A stretch of 64,000 nt of DNA from Streptomyces sp. NRRL S-118 (GCF_000716335.1 NZ_KL591004.1:45910-109909), one strand, 5' to 3'; shown: positions 28,459 to 37,711, counted from the first letter of the stretch. The notes: generated by a model not told the origin, from the letters alone. Numbers and translations are program-made.

Positions 28459-29796
28459 TCAGCCGTTCGCGTCGGCCTTGCGGCGGCGTACGACGAACAT
28501 CGCGCCCGCGCCCAGCGCCACCGCCACCCCGCCCGCGAGGGCGATCTGCGGCACGGCGGAGGACGAGCCGGTGTTCGCGAGGGTGCCCGTCGCGGACACC
28601 GTCCGGCCGGCCGTGCCCTGCGGGGCCGTACCCGGCGTGTGGGGCGTGGTGCCGCTCGGCTTGGCGTCCTCGACCTTGCCCGGCTTGGTGCCCGCGGCGG
28701 CGATCTCGAACGTGTACTCCTGGAGCTCCGGGCTGCCGCCGCAGGTGCCGTCCTCGTTCAGGTAGTCACCCGCGACGAAGGCGACGCCCGCACCGGCCGG
28801 GGCCTTGGCGTCGACCGACAGGCGGAGCTTCACGTCCGCGTGGGCGCCGGCCTTCAGCGTGCCGAGGGAGTCGATGTACTCCTCCTCGCCGAGGACCTGC
28901 CACTTCGGGGAGGCGGCCGTGGACCACTGGACGGTCAGCAGGTCGTCGAGCGAGTTGTAGCCCGACTTGTCCACCGCGTAGACCGCGACGAACGGGTAGA
29001 CGTCGTCCAGGGTCTTGTCGCTGCCGTTCGTCACGCGCAGCGAGAAGCTCACCGTCGTACCGGCGACGACCTTGGACGGCAGGCCGTTCACCACGGAGGT
29101 CAGCTGCGGCTCATCGACGCAGTCCTCCCAGGCGTCGTCCTCGTCGCCGTCCTCGTCCTCGTCGCCCTCCTCCGCCTTCGCGTCGGCGAGGGCCTTGTCG
29201 GCGGCCTGCTTGGCCTTCAGGGCGTCGGCGGTGGCCTGCCTCGCCTGCTCGTACTTCCGGGCGGCGGCGACACGGGCGTCGTCGGCCGCCGTTGCGGCGG
29301 CCGTGGCCTTCGCGTCGGCGTCGGCCTGGGCGGCCTTCGCGGTCCCGAGCGCGGCCTCGGCGTCGTCCACGGCCTTCTGCGCGGCGGCCTTCTGCTCCTC
29401 CGTGGCCTCGGCCGGCAGGGCGGCCAGCTCGGCCTCGGCGGCGGTGAGCGCCTGCTCGGCCGCGGTCGTCGCGGCGGCGGCGTCGGCGGCGGCCTTCTTC
29501 GCCGCCCTGGAGGCCACGGCGTGCGGCGCCTCGTCGGAGAACGCCGCGTCCATGGCGGTGTAGGCGGCCTTCTCGGCGGCGACGGCGTCGTCGTACGCCT
29601 TCTGCGCCGCGGCGGCGGCCTTCTCCAGCTCCTCGATCGAGGCCTTCGGTGCGTTCGACGCCGTCGACGTCCCGGAGAGCTTGCTCTGCGACGCCGCCGG
29701 CTGGGCGTCGGCGTACGCGGGGGTGACGGACAACATCACGACGGGCGTCGTCACGGCAGCGGCGACAGCCGTTGCGAGAGTGCGGCGGATCTTCAC
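28459..29796 (-). CDS. LAXTG-anchored, Ala-rich coiled-coil surface protein
   Basis: A 445-residue secreted protein. The signal peptide is residues 1 to about 30 (ends AYADA). Residues about 52-215 are an Ala/Lys/Glu/Asp heptad-like coiled-coil stalk, followed by an acidic patch (EEGDEDEDGDEDDAWEDC) and a beta-sandwich-like region (about 230-365). The C-terminus is a sorting signal: LANTG at 406-410, a hydrophobic helix, and RRRK. LAXTG is the class E sortase motif used by Streptomyces chaplins, so covalent wall attachment is predicted. The start is GTG at 29796 with AAGGG. It is not a chaplin; ligand unknown. Confidence 0.85.
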   Translation of the reverse strand: MKIRRTLATAVAAAVTTPVVMLSVTPAYADAQPAASQSKLSGTSTASNAPKASIEELEKAAAAAQKAYDDAVAAEKAAYTAMDAAFSDEAPHAVASRAAKKAAADAAAATTAAEQALTAAEAELAALPAEATEEQKAAAQKAVDDAEAALGTAKAAQADADAKATAAATAADDARVAAARKYEQARQATADALKAKQAADKALADAKAEEGDEDEDGDEDDAWEDCVDEPQLTSVVNGLPSKVVAGTTVSFSLRVTNGSDKTLDDVYPFVAVYAVDKSGYNSLDDLLTVQWSTAASPKWQVLGEEEYIDSLGTLKAGAHADVKLRLSVDAKAPAGAGVAFVAGDYLNEDGTCGGSPELQEYTFEIAAAGTKPGKVEDAKPSGTTPHTPGTAPQGTAGRTVSATGTLANTGSSSAVPQIALAGGVAVALGAGAMFVVRRRKADANG

Positions 29797-30066
29797 AAGA
29801 GCCCTTTTCTGGGTCCGAAAGAATGGGAGCCGTCGCGGCGGGGTGGCGCTCACGCAGCGCGACCGGCGGTCGTGATCGTATGACCGTGATAAAGGCGGGG
29901 GAAGCGGTATTGCCGCGGTGGCTCGGGCGGCGCGGGCCCTCGGGAGCCGACATAGGAGGGCATCGGTCGCAGTTGCCCACAGTTTCCGTGTTTTCTCTGT
30001 GACTCATGTCATAGAGATGGGTCACAGTGGCGGGAGGGGGCGCCACCGCATCCGAGGAGCGACGTC

Positions 30067-30480
30067 ATGAAGTACCTGGTCATGGTGCAGGGCACACAGG
30101 CCGACTACGACGCGATGAAGGGCAGGGCGTCCGCGGACAGCCCCGCCTGGAACGAGGACGACGTGCAGGCGATGTACGCCTTCATGCAGCGGGTCAACGA
30201 CGACCTCACCACCTCCGGCGAGATGGTGGACGCCCAGGGCCTCGCCGCACCGGCCCGGACCAGGTTCGTCACCGCCGGCGAGGACGGCCGGCCCGTGATC
30301 ACCGACAACCCGTACGGCGAGACCGAAGTGCTGCTCGCCGGTTACTGGGTGCTCGACTGCGACAGCCTGGACCGGGTCACCGCGATCGCCGCCCGCATCG
30401 CGCAGTGCCCGGTGCCCGCCGGCTCGCCCGACTACCCGGTCGTCATCCGGCCCATCATGGACAGCGCCGACGACATGTGA
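30067..30480 (+). CDS. YCII-related (DGPF) protein
   Basis: A 137-residue single-domain protein with the YCII/PhnB-like start MKYLVMVQGT, the segment FMQRVNDDLTTSGEMVDAQGL and the DGPF-like region TDNPYGETEVLLAGYWVLDCDSL. Such dimeric alpha-beta proteins have a putative His/Asp active site but no agreed reaction. They often occur beside ECF sigma factors, and none is present here. ATG at 30067 follows GAGGAG. An imperfect GTGAC...GTCAC inverted repeat lies at 29999-30025 upstream. Confidence 0.88.
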   Translation: MKYLVMVQGTQADYDAMKGRASADSPAWNEDDVQAMYAFMQRVNDDLTTSGEMVDAQGLAAPARTRFVTAGEDGRPVITDNPYGETEVLLAGYWVLDCDSLDRVTAIAARIAQCPVPAGSPDYPVVIRPIMDSADDM

Positions 30481-30524
30481 CCCGTACGGCCCGGAAGGCA
30501 GGCAGGCAGGCGGGCGGGCGGACC

Positions 30525-31511
30525 TCAGTGCGCCGCGTCCAGCCGGGACCGCTGGTCCGGCGTCAGTTCCAGGTCGACGGCCGCCAGGCTTTCGTCCAGC
30601 TGCGCCACCGACGACGCCCCGACGAGCGGGATCGACGGCACACCGGCGTCGATCATCCAGGCCAGCACCACCTGGTTGACCGTCGCCCCGGTCTCGGCGG
30701 CCACCTCGCGCAGCGCCGCCAGCCGCGCCGGCGTGCCCGCGTGATCCAGGGACCGGTCCTGCCGCCTGTCCTCCCGTACGTACCCGCCCGACAGGAGCGG
30801 GCTGTAGGCGACCAGCGTCAGGTCCGGCTCGGAGCGCAGGTAGCCGAGGAGCTGACCGTCCGTCACGCCGACGTCGCCGTCCGGGGACCACCGGCCCGGT
30901 ACGTCGGTGCGGCGGCGCAGGTAAGTGTGGTGGTACTGCAGCACCTCGTAGCCGGGCAGACCGGCCGCCGCCGCCAGGGCACGGGCCCGCTCCACCTTCC
31001 ACACCCAGTGGTTGGAGACGCCCAGCAGCCCGACGGCGCCGTCGGCGACGAGTCCCGCGAAGGCCTCGACCGTCTCCTGGAGCGGAACGGCGGGGTCGTC
31101 GATGTGCGCGTACAGCAGGTCGAGCTTCTCCATGCCGAGTCGCTCGCGGCTGCGCTCGGAGGCTTCCCGGACCGCCTTGGCGGACAGGCCGTCCCGGGGT
31201 GCGTCGAAGCCGCCGCCGGGGGCGGCCGGGCGGCCGCCGAGCTTGGTGGCGATGGTGATCTCGTCGCCGACGCCCCGGCTGCGCCGCCAGCGCCCGAGCA
31301 CGGTCTCGCTCTCGCCGCCCTGGGTGCCGTCGACCCAGAACGCGTAGTTGTCGGACGTGTCGATGAAGGTCCCGCCCGCCTCGACGTACCGGTCGAGGAG
31401 GGCGAACGCCGTCGCCTCGTCCGTCGTCGTGCCGAAGAGCATGGCGCCCAGGCTGAGGACGCTCACCTCGCGGCGGGTGGCGGGATCGGTGCCGATGGTG
31501 CGGTAGCGCAT
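30525..31511 (-). CDS. Aldo/keto reductase
   Basis: A 328-residue (beta/alpha)8 NADPH-dependent oxidoreductase. Family signals are GTFIDTSDNYAFW with the catalytic Asp and Tyr, IATKLGG with the Lys, LDLLYAHIDD where the usual His occurs in AHID, VGLLGVSNHW, and the late cofactor motif SIPLVGASSVAQLDESLAA. The substrate cannot be deduced. ATG at 31511. It is convergent with the YCII gene, and 97 nt upstream lies an MFS remnant on the same strand. Confidence 0.92.
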   Translation of the reverse strand: MRYRTIGTDPATRREVSVLSLGAMLFGTTTDEATAFALLDRYVEAGGTFIDTSDNYAFWVDGTQGGESETVLGRWRRSRGVGDEITIATKLGGRPAAPGGGFDAPRDGLSAKAVREASERSRERLGMEKLDLLYAHIDDPAVPLQETVEAFAGLVADGAVGLLGVSNHWVWKVERARALAAAAGLPGYEVLQYHHTYLRRRTDVPGRWSPDGDVGVTDGQLLGYLRSEPDLTLVAYSPLLSGGYVREDRRQDRSLDHAGTPARLAALREVAAETGATVNQVVLAWMIDAGVPSIPLVGASSVAQLDESLAAVDLELTPDQRSRLDAAH

Positions 31512-31608
31512 GCGGAGTCGTCCCCCTCGTACGGCCCGCCGGTCGCGGGCGGCACGAGGGAGTCTCGTTCCTGGGGCGCTCTCCAAGTCAAGCCTTCCCG
31601 GCCCGGGT

Positions 31609-32093
31609 TCAGTGCGCGTGGGGGCCGGACATGTGCGGCTTCGCCCGCGGTACGAGGGCGAGGGCGACAGCCGCGCCGGCGGCGCCCGCGACCGCGCAGA
31701 CGGTGAACGCGGTCGAGAAGCCCCCGGCCGTGCCGCTCTCGATGCCCGCCGCCGCGACGGTCGACACGACCGCGACGCCGACCGAACCGCCCACCTCGTG
31801 GAAGGTGTTGACGACTCCCGACGCCAGGCCGGCTTCGTCGTGCCCGACCAGGGCCGTGGCCGTGGTCGTGGCCGTGACGAAGACCGCGCCGATGCCGAAC
31901 GACACGACGGCCAGCCCCGGCAGCAGGACCGCGTACACGCCCGGCTCGTCCGCGAGCCGCGTCAGCGGTACGCAGCCGGCGTCGGCGATCAGCAGCCCCC
32001 GGTGGCCGTCGGCCGGCTCCCGAGCCGTCCGACGAGCCGCGAGCCGAGGTGTGCGCCGAGCCCCGTCGCGACGGCGACCGGCAGGTGTGCCTG
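31609..32093 (-). pseudogene. Remnant of a DHA2-type MFS transporter, frameshifted and 5'-truncated
   Basis: The last 129 codons (31609 to about 31998) encode membrane helices typical of the C-terminal part of EmrB/QacA transporters, e.g. LLPGLAVVSFGIGAVFVTATTTA and DEAGLASGVVNTFHEVGGSVGVAVVST. Directly upstream, but in another frame, lies the expected preceding piece (HLPVAVATGLGAHLGSRLVGRL, about 31989-32087). The reading frame therefore breaks near 31990-32005, and everything N-terminal to this (roughly 300 residues) is missing. It is a decayed gene rather than a short functional one. Confidence 0.75.
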
Positions 32094-32262
32094 ACGTACT
32101 ACCGGTCCTGACCGGTGGCCCGACCGGTCGGGCGACCGTGCGGCGGGCCGGGCCCGCGCGCCCGCCGGGGCGCCGCCGGGGTCCGCGGGCGCGGCGCCGG
32201 GGCGCTCGCCCGGAAGCCGGACCCCGCGTGCGGCCGACACGCGGGGGCGCGATCATCGGGCC

Positions 32263-32916
32263 ATGACGACCACGATCCGCCTCGCCCAGCAGCCGGAGGC
32301 CGACGCACTGCTGGCCCGCAGCCCTCTCGCCGCCCTCGTCGGGATGCTGCTCGACCAGCAGGTGCCCATGGAGTGGGCGTTCACCGGTCCGTACACGATC
32401 GCCCGGCGGCTGGGCAGCGACGACCTCGACGCGCACGAGATCGCCGCCTACGACCCGGAGGAGTTCGTCGCCCTGCTGACCGCCAAGCCGGCGGTGCACC
32501 GCTACCCCGGTTCGATGGCCAAGCGGGTGCAGCAGCTGTGCCAGTACCTGGTGGAGGAGTACGGCGGTGACGCCAGCGCCGTCTGGACGGACGCCGCCAC
32601 CGGCGGGGAGCTGCTCGACCGGCTCCTCGCGCTGCCCGGGTTCGGCAAGCAGAAGGCGCAGATCTTCCTGGCCCTGCTGGGCAAGCAGTACGGCGTGCGG
32701 CCCGAGGGGTGGCGGGAAGCCGCGGGCCCGTACGGCGAGGCCGGGTCGTACCGCTCGGCGGCCGACATCACCGGACCGGAGTCGCTCGCCAAGGTCCGCT
32801 CGTACAAGCAGGAGGCCAAGCGCGCGGCCAAGGCGGCGGCCGCGCCGGCGAAGGCCGCCGGGACGACGAAGCGGACCAAATCCGGTAAGGCGTCGAAAAG
32901 TTCTCCCACGGAGTGA
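32263..32916 (+). CDS. HhH-GPD-type base-excision repair protein
   Basis: A 217-residue small DNA glycosylase-like protein. The core has LARSPLAALVGMLLDQQVPMEWAF and the helix-hairpin-helix LLALPGFGKQKAQIFLALLGKQYG. The catalytic Asp of classic HhH-GPD enzymes is not obvious, and the tail from about residue 180 is Lys/Ala-rich and probably binds DNA non-specifically. It is the single-domain type common in Actinobacteria; the damaged base recognised is unknown. ATG at 32263. Monocistronic, next to the MFS remnant. Confidence 0.85.
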   Translation: MTTTIRLAQQPEADALLARSPLAALVGMLLDQQVPMEWAFTGPYTIARRLGSDDLDAHEIAAYDPEEFVALLTAKPAVHRYPGSMAKRVQQLCQYLVEEYGGDASAVWTDAATGGELLDRLLALPGFGKQKAQIFLALLGKQYGVRPEGWREAAGPYGEAGSYRSAADITGPESLAKVRSYKQEAKRAAKAAAAPAKAAGTTKRTKSGKASKSSPTE

Positions 32917-33030
32917 CAGGTTCCGCGATGAATCGTACGGAATATTGCGTGAGTTGCGGCACATCTGTTCACAGACGGTGGGTAGATCGCTAGCTTCCCT
33001 TCAACCTCGTTCGCACCGGGAAGGACCTCT

Positions 33031-34611
33031 GTGACCGCATCCCCTCGCAGAGCCGTGGCCACCCTGGCCGCAGCCGCACTCGCGACCCCGCTCCTGCTGG
33101 CTTCCGCATCCCCCGCTTCCGCCGGCCGCCTCACGCCCGACGCGGGCGCCGGCGCCGCCAAGGACGCCGCCAAGCTGTCCAAGAAGCTGGTCCGCGAGGC
33201 GTCCGCCAAGGACGCCTACAAGCACCTGCAGAAGTTCCAGCAGATAGCCGACTCGGCCGGCGGTCACCGCGCGGCCGGCTCGCTCGGGCACGACGCCTCC
33301 GCGGCGTACGTGTACCAGCAGCTCAAGAAGGCCGGTTACCAGGTCGAGTACCAGAAGTTCGACTTCGTCTACACGGAGACCCAGGCCGAGAAGCTCGCGG
33401 TCGTCTCCCCCGCACCCCGCACCGTCGACATCAAGGCGATGACGTACACCGCCTCGACGCCGGTCGGCGGCGTCAAGGCGCAGGTGGCCGCCGTGCCGGC
33501 CCCGGCCGACGACGCGACGCCCGGCTGCGAGCCCACGGACTACGCGACCGGCACCTTCACCGGCAAGATCGCCCTGATCAAGCGCGGTGGCTGCGCCTTC
33601 GCCGACAAGCAGGCCCAGGCCGCCGCGGCGGGCGCCATCGGCGCGATCATCTACAACAACACCGACGGCGCCCTGTCCGGCACCCTCGGCGACCCGGCGC
33701 TCGGCAAGATCCCGACCGGCGGCATCAGCAAGGCGGACGGCGAGAAGCTCGCCGCCGACCTGGCGGCCGGCCCGGTCGAGGTGAACTTCGAGATCCGCCA
33801 GCTCCGCGAGACCCGCTCCACCAACAACGTCATCGCGGAGACGCAGCGCGGCAACGCCGCCAACACCGTGATGCTCGGCTCCCACCTCGACTCGGTGACC
33901 GCCGGCCCCGGCATCAACGACAACGGCTCCGGCTCCGCCGGCCTGCTCGACGTCGCGCTGAAGTTCGCCAAGTCCAAGGAGAAGGACAGGACCACCAACA
34001 AGGTGCGCTTCGCCTGGTGGTCGGCGGAGGAGAACGGCCTGCTCGGCTCCGAGCACTACGTCGACCAGCTCAGCGAGCTGGACCGCAAGGAGATCAAGCT
34101 CTACCTGAACTTCGACATGATCGCCTCGCCGAACTACGGGTTGTTCGTCTACGACGGCGACAACTCCGACGGCGTCGGTGCTCCCGCCGGCCCCACCGGC
34201 TCGGCGCAGATCGAGCGCGACATCACCACGTTCATGGACAAGCAGGGCCGTCCGCACGAGGGGACCGACTTCACCGGCCGCTCCGACTACGGCCCGTTCA
34301 TCGCGGTCGGCATCCCCTCCGGCGGTACGTTCACCGGCGCCGAGGGCATCAAGACCGCCCAGCAGGCCGAGAAGTTTGGCGGCACGGCCGGGGTCGCGTA
34401 CGACGCGTGCTACCACGCCAAGTGCGACGACATCAAGAACATCGACATGACGGCGTTCGACGCGAACATCGACGTCATCGCCAACGGCGTCGGCACCTAC
34501 GCCCACGACCTCAGCTCGCTGCGCAAGCCGGTCGAGTTCGTCCCGACGGAGGGCGACGCGGGCAGCGGCGGCGGTCTGCACGAGGACCACGGCCACGAGG
34601 TGACGGAGTAA
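33031..34611 (+). CDS. Secreted M28 family aminopeptidase with PA domain
   Basis: A 526-residue exported zinc aminopeptidase related to Streptomyces aminopeptidase S. The signal peptide is about residues 1-31 (ends ASA). A PA domain occupies about 125-235 (GTFTGKIALIKRGGCAFADKQAQ). The catalytic domain has the M28 di-zinc set: His285 (GSHLDSV), Asp297 (INDNGSG), Glu333-Glu334 (SAEENGLLGS), Asp362 (NFDMIAS) and His462 (ACYHAKCD). All are present, so it should be active. GTG at 33031. A strong terminator follows at 34648. Confidence 0.95.
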   Translation: MTASPRRAVATLAAAALATPLLLASASPASAGRLTPDAGAGAAKDAAKLSKKLVREASAKDAYKHLQKFQQIADSAGGHRAAGSLGHDASAAYVYQQLKKAGYQVEYQKFDFVYTETQAEKLAVVSPAPRTVDIKAMTYTASTPVGGVKAQVAAVPAPADDATPGCEPTDYATGTFTGKIALIKRGGCAFADKQAQAAAAGAIGAIIYNNTDGALSGTLGDPALGKIPTGGISKADGEKLAADLAAGPVEVNFEIRQLRETRSTNNVIAETQRGNAANTVMLGSHLDSVTAGPGINDNGSGSAGLLDVALKFAKSKEKDRTTNKVRFAWWSAEENGLLGSEHYVDQLSELDRKEIKLYLNFDMIASPNYGLFVYDGDNSDGVGAPAGPTGSAQIERDITTFMDKQGRPHEGTDFTGRSDYGPFIAVGIPSGGTFTGAEGIKTAQQAEKFGGTAGVAYDACYHAKCDDIKNIDMTAFDANIDVIANGVGTYAHDLSSLRKPVEFVPTEGDAGSGGGLHEDHGHEVTE

Positions 34612-34647
34612 CCGGGCAGCCGGTCACCGACACACCGCACGGCACAC

Positions 34648-34690
34648 GGCGGGCACGCCGCGGGAGCCCCACTCCCGCGGCGTGCCCGCC
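34648..34690 (+). terminator. Terminator of the aminopeptidase gene
   Basis: A perfect 19-bp stem (34648-34666 with 34672-34690) with a 5-nt loop, 37 nt after the stop codon; one of the longest hairpins in the window. Confidence 0.88.
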
Positions 34691-34777
34691 GTCCTGTCCC
34701 GTTCCGTACCGATTCTCCGCCACCACATCGGCGCCGCGTGGCTGCGCCCGGCGCCGGTCGCCCGGTAGGCTTTCCGT

Positions 34778-35074
34778 GTGATCTTCAAGCGCATCGGTAA
34801 CGGGCGGCCGTATCCCGACCACGGCCGGGAAAGCACCCGGGAGTGGGCGGACGTCGCGCCGCGCCCGGTCCGCCTCGATCAGCTCGTGACCACCAAGGGC
34901 CAGCTGGATCTGGAGACCCTCCTCGCCGAGGACTCGACGTTCTACGGCGACCTCTTCGCGCACGTCGTGAAGTGGCAGGGCGATCTCTACCTCGAGGACG
35001 GACTGCACCGCGCCGTGCGCGCGGCCCTCCAGCAGCGGCAGGTCCTGCACGCCCGCGTGCTCGAACTCGACTGA
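34778..35074 (+). CDS. Conserved small protein, function unknown
   Basis: A 98-residue soluble protein starting MIFKRIGNGRPYPDHG. The second half (DSTFYGDLFAHVVKWQGDLYLEDGLHRAVRAAL) loosely recalls ParB-like nuclease folds with an E/DGxHR motif, which is inference only. I have a vague memory of similar proteins being labelled VapB-like antitoxin, but no toxin gene is adjacent, so I do not use that name. GTG at 34778. The LytR_C gene follows 189 nt later on the same strand. Confidence 0.75.
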   Translation: MIFKRIGNGRPYPDHGRESTREWADVAPRPVRLDQLVTTKGQLDLETLLAEDSTFYGDLFAHVVKWQGDLYLEDGLHRAVRAALQQRQVLHARVLELD

Positions 35075-35263
35075 CACCGCCGCCGCCGTACGACCGGACG
35101 CGACCGGCACCCCCCGTACGCCCGGGCGGTCCGGGCCGACCGGCGCCCCGCGTCGGCACGGCACAGCCGCTCCGCTCAGCCTTTCGGGGGCATTCCCACC
35201 CATCCGGCCCCCTGGATTGATCGTTTAGTAGGCATAGTCACGGGGCCGCATTACGCTGCGCCC

Positions 35264-35890
35264 ATGAGCATGCTCACTCCCCCGGGTATGGGCGGAAAGT
35301 ACCGCATCACGGGTAACGCCTACCCGCGCATGCGCCGCCCCCGTCGCCGCCGCCGGATCGTGCTCGCGGCGCTCGCCGCAGTGGTCGCCCTCGGCCTGGC
35401 CGGCTGGGGGACACTGCAGCTCATCGACGTCTTCGGCGGGGGCGGTACGGCCGGCGGCAAACGCACCACGGCCGCCGGCCCCGGCTGCAAGCCGCGCAAG
35501 GCCCCCGCGGTCGTCCACGCCCCGCTCCAGCCCGCCCAGATCACGGTGAACGTCTACAACGCGACCCCGCGCGCGGGCCTCGCCAAGTCGACCGCCGACG
35601 AGCTGAAGAAGCGGGGCTTCGCCATCGGAAAGGTGGGCAACGCGCCCGTCACGTACGACAAGAAGGTGCCCGGGGCCGCCCTCCTGCTGGGGGCCGCCGA
35701 CGCCACCAGGGGCGCCTTCCCGGTCCTCGGTACGCAGCTCAAGGGGGCCGTGCTCAAGACGGACACCCGCCAGACGGCGGACGTGGACTTCATCATCGGC
35801 ACGGCGTTCAAGAGCCTGGCCGCCCCGAAGGACGCGACCGCGGCCCTGACGGCCCTCTCCAAGCCCGCCCCGACGCCTTCCGGCTGCTAG
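35264..35890 (+). CDS. LytR C-terminal domain protein, membrane-anchored
   Basis: A 208-residue protein with a basic cytoplasmic tip (RMRRPRRRRRIV), one membrane helix (about 32-53) and an extracytoplasmic LytR_C domain (about 88-190) beginning ITVNVYNATPRAGLAKSTADELKKRGF. LytR_C domains occur at the end of wall-polymer ligases of the LCP family; here the domain stands alone without the LCP catalytic part. A cell-wall-related accessory role is inferred. ATG at 35264. A bidirectional terminator lies between it and upp. Confidence 0.88.
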   Translation: MSMLTPPGMGGKYRITGNAYPRMRRPRRRRRIVLAALAAVVALGLAGWGTLQLIDVFGGGGTAGGKRTTAAGPGCKPRKAPAVVHAPLQPAQITVNVYNATPRAGLAKSTADELKKRGFAIGKVGNAPVTYDKKVPGAALLLGAADATRGAFPVLGTQLKGAVLKTDTRQTADVDFIIGTAFKSLAAPKDATAALTALSKPAPTPSGC

Positions 35891-35989
35891 CGCCCGCCTT
35901 CCGGGCCCTTCTTCCGGGGCCTTCCTGATCCGGGCGGATCCGGCAGGGTCCCGGAGCGTGAGCCCGCCCGGGCAGGAGCCGAAACAGAA

Positions 35990-36015
35990 GCCCGGGCCGG
36001 AAACCCGGCCCGGGC
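35990..36015. terminator. Bidirectional terminator LytR_C gene / upp
   Basis: An 11-bp stem (GCCCGGGCCGG with CCGGCCCGGGC, about 35990-36000 and 36005-36015) with a short loop between convergent stops at 35890 and 36057. CCCGGGCC-type repeats continue to about 36040 and allow alternative pairings. Confidence 0.75.
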
Positions 36016-36056
36016 CGCAACCCGGGCCGGGGCCCGGGCGGGGTGTCAGCCGCGGC

Positions 36057-36692
36057 TCATTCGGCGGTGCCGTACATGCGGTCGCCCGCGTCGCCGAGGC
36101 CCGGGACGATGTATCCGTGCTCGTTGAGGCGCTCGTCCACCGAGGCCGTGACGACGGTGACCGGCGTGCCCGCCAGCTCGCGCTCCATCACCTCGACGCC
36201 CTCCGGCGCCGCCAGCAGCACGACCGCCGTGACGTCGTCGGCACCGCGCTCGATCAGCTCCCGGATCGCGGCGACCAGCGTGCCGCCCGTGGCCAGCATC
36301 GGGTCCAGCACGTACACCTGGCGGCCGGAGAGGTCCTCCGGCATCCGCGTGGCGTAGGTGGACGCCTCCAGCGTCTCCTCATTGCGGATCATGCCGAGGA
36401 AGCCCACCTCGGCGGTCGGCAGCAGCCGCACCATGCCGTCGAGCATGCCCAGGCCGGCCCGCAGGATCGGCACCACCAGCGGCTTCGGGCTCGACAGCTT
36501 CACGCCGGTCGTCCCGGTCACGGGGGTCTCGATGTCGACCTGCTCGGTGCGCACGTCCCGGGTGGCCTCGTACGCGAGCAGGGTGACCAGCTCGTCGGCG
36601 AGCCGCCGGAAGGTCGGGGAGTCGGTGCGCTTGTCGCGCAGAGTGGTGAGTTTGTGCGCCACCAGCGGGTGGTCGACGACGTGGATCCGCAT
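36057..36692 (-). CDS. upp: Uracil phosphoribosyltransferase
   Basis: A 211-residue salvage enzyme that converts uracil and PRPP to UMP. Hallmarks are [15 protein letters not shown], the PRPP-binding loop [16 protein letters not shown], and the uracil-binding C-terminal stretch [16 protein letters not shown]. Full length and complete. ATG at 36692 begins [14 protein letters not shown] as in other Actinobacteria. Monocistronic and divergent from the small gene at 36784. Confidence 0.97.
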   Translation of the reverse strand: MRIHVVDHPLVAHKLTTLRDKRTDSPTFRRLADELVTLLAYEATRDVRTEQVDIETPVTGTTGVKLSSPKPLVVPILRAGLGMLDGMVRLLPTAEVGFLGMIRNEETLEASTYATRMPEDLSGRQVYVLDPMLATGGTLVAAIRELIERGADDVTAVVLLAAPEGVEVMERELAGTPVTVVTASVDERLNEHGYIVPGLGDAGDRMYGTAE

Positions 36693-36783
36693 GTCCTCAA
36701 CAGTAGCCCGCACTGGCATCAACCCCGCCCCTGGAGGGAAGGTGGGGAGGTCAGGACGGATTCACCTGGGGGTGGTGGTCGCG

Positions 36784-37020
36784 ATGCCCGACCCGGAACG
36801 CCCGAACGCCCGGGATGCCCCGGATACCCCGGACGGCCGCCAGCGGCGCGAACGGTCCACGCCGGACGCGCCGGAGACGGACGCCGAGCGCCGCCGGCGC
36901 CGCGCCCAGTTCCTCCGCGAGCTGAACGAGGCCAAGGCCCTGCGCGACCGCGTCCAGCCGCGCCGCGCCAGGGCCGCCAGGATGCGCCAGGCGATGCGGA
37001 TGCGGACCTTCCGCTGGTGA
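36784..37020 (+). CDS. Small basic conserved protein
   Basis: A 78-residue protein. The first 35 residues are polar and Pro/Asp-rich; the rest is strongly basic (ERRRRRAQFLRELNEAKALRDR, then RRARAARMRQAMRMRTFRW). The Arg-rich helical C-terminus looks conserved and could bind nucleic acid or acidic protein, which is inference. ATG at 36784 has GGGGG about 9 nt upstream; an in-frame upstream GTG is possible. It precedes the tadA pair by 160 nt. Confidence 0.6.
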   Translation: MPDPERPNARDAPDTPDGRQRRERSTPDAPETDAERRRRRAQFLRELNEAKALRDRVQPRRARAARMRQAMRMRTFRW

Positions 37021-37180
37021 TGCCTGGTGACATGGACGGCGAATCGGGCTCAGACTGGTGCACGACGCAAGAGCGGAACACCTCTCCTGAAGCCCTCGCA
37101 TCTGCCACGATGCCGAGTGGGCGGGGCATTCAGGAGCATGCCGCCCGATCGTCACACCTCTGATCAGTGGGAGAGTCACG

Positions 37181-37711
37181 GTGTACTTCGCCGCACTGCT
37201 CGCGCGCACCGAAGACGGGTGGGAAGCGAGCGACACAGAGCTCGACGATGTGGAGACCTTGTCGGACCTGACCGAGCTCGCCCGCGAGGCCTCGGTCGAC
37301 GACGACACAGTGCTCGTCTTCATCGAGCAGGAAGACGCATGGTTCGGCATCGTCCGCGTGGAGGGTGAGGACGACCCTCGCATCTACATCTCGGACGGCG
37401 CGGCCGCCGCCCGCTCCTCGTACGGGGAGATGCTCATCAAGGAACTGCTCGGCGACGACCTGGACGACGACACCGCCGACCTGGACGCGCTGGACCTCGA
37501 CGGCACCGAGGACGGCGAACCGGCCGAGGACGACGAGGAGGAGGACGCGGAGGTGGCGGCCGAAGCCGTGCCCGCCGAACCGGTCGGCGACCGGCTGATC
37601 CTGGACGACCTGGGCCTGTCGGAGAAGGAGCTGCTGGCTCTGGACACCGACGCGCTCAGCGAGATCGCGGACGCGCTCGGCGCCGCGGAGGTGCTGGAGA
37701 CCGTCCGCTAG
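37181..37711 (+). CDS. tRNA adenosine deaminase-associated protein
   Basis: A 176-residue acidic protein. The N-terminal domain (MYFAALLARTEDGWEASDTELDD ... VLVFIEQEDAWFGIVRV) is the family found upstream of tadA in Actinobacteria; a long Asp/Glu-rich linker (about 88-130) follows and then a small helical C-terminal part. No reaction is known. GTG at 37181. Its stop TAG shares one base with the tadA GTG, so the two are translationally coupled and probably act together. Confidence 0.9.
   Translation: MYFAALLARTEDGWEASDTELDDVETLSDLTELAREASVDDDTVLVFIEQEDAWFGIVRVEGEDDPRIYISDGAAAARSSYGEMLIKELLGDDLDDDTADLDALDLDGTEDGEPAEDDEEEDAEVAAEAVPAEPVGDRLILDDLGLSEKELLALDTDALSEIADALGAAEVLETVR

Noticed and set aside
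34778..35074. VapB-like antitoxin of a toxin-antitoxin pair
   Set aside because: No PIN-domain or other small toxin gene is adjacent and no antitoxin DNA-binding motif is clear.
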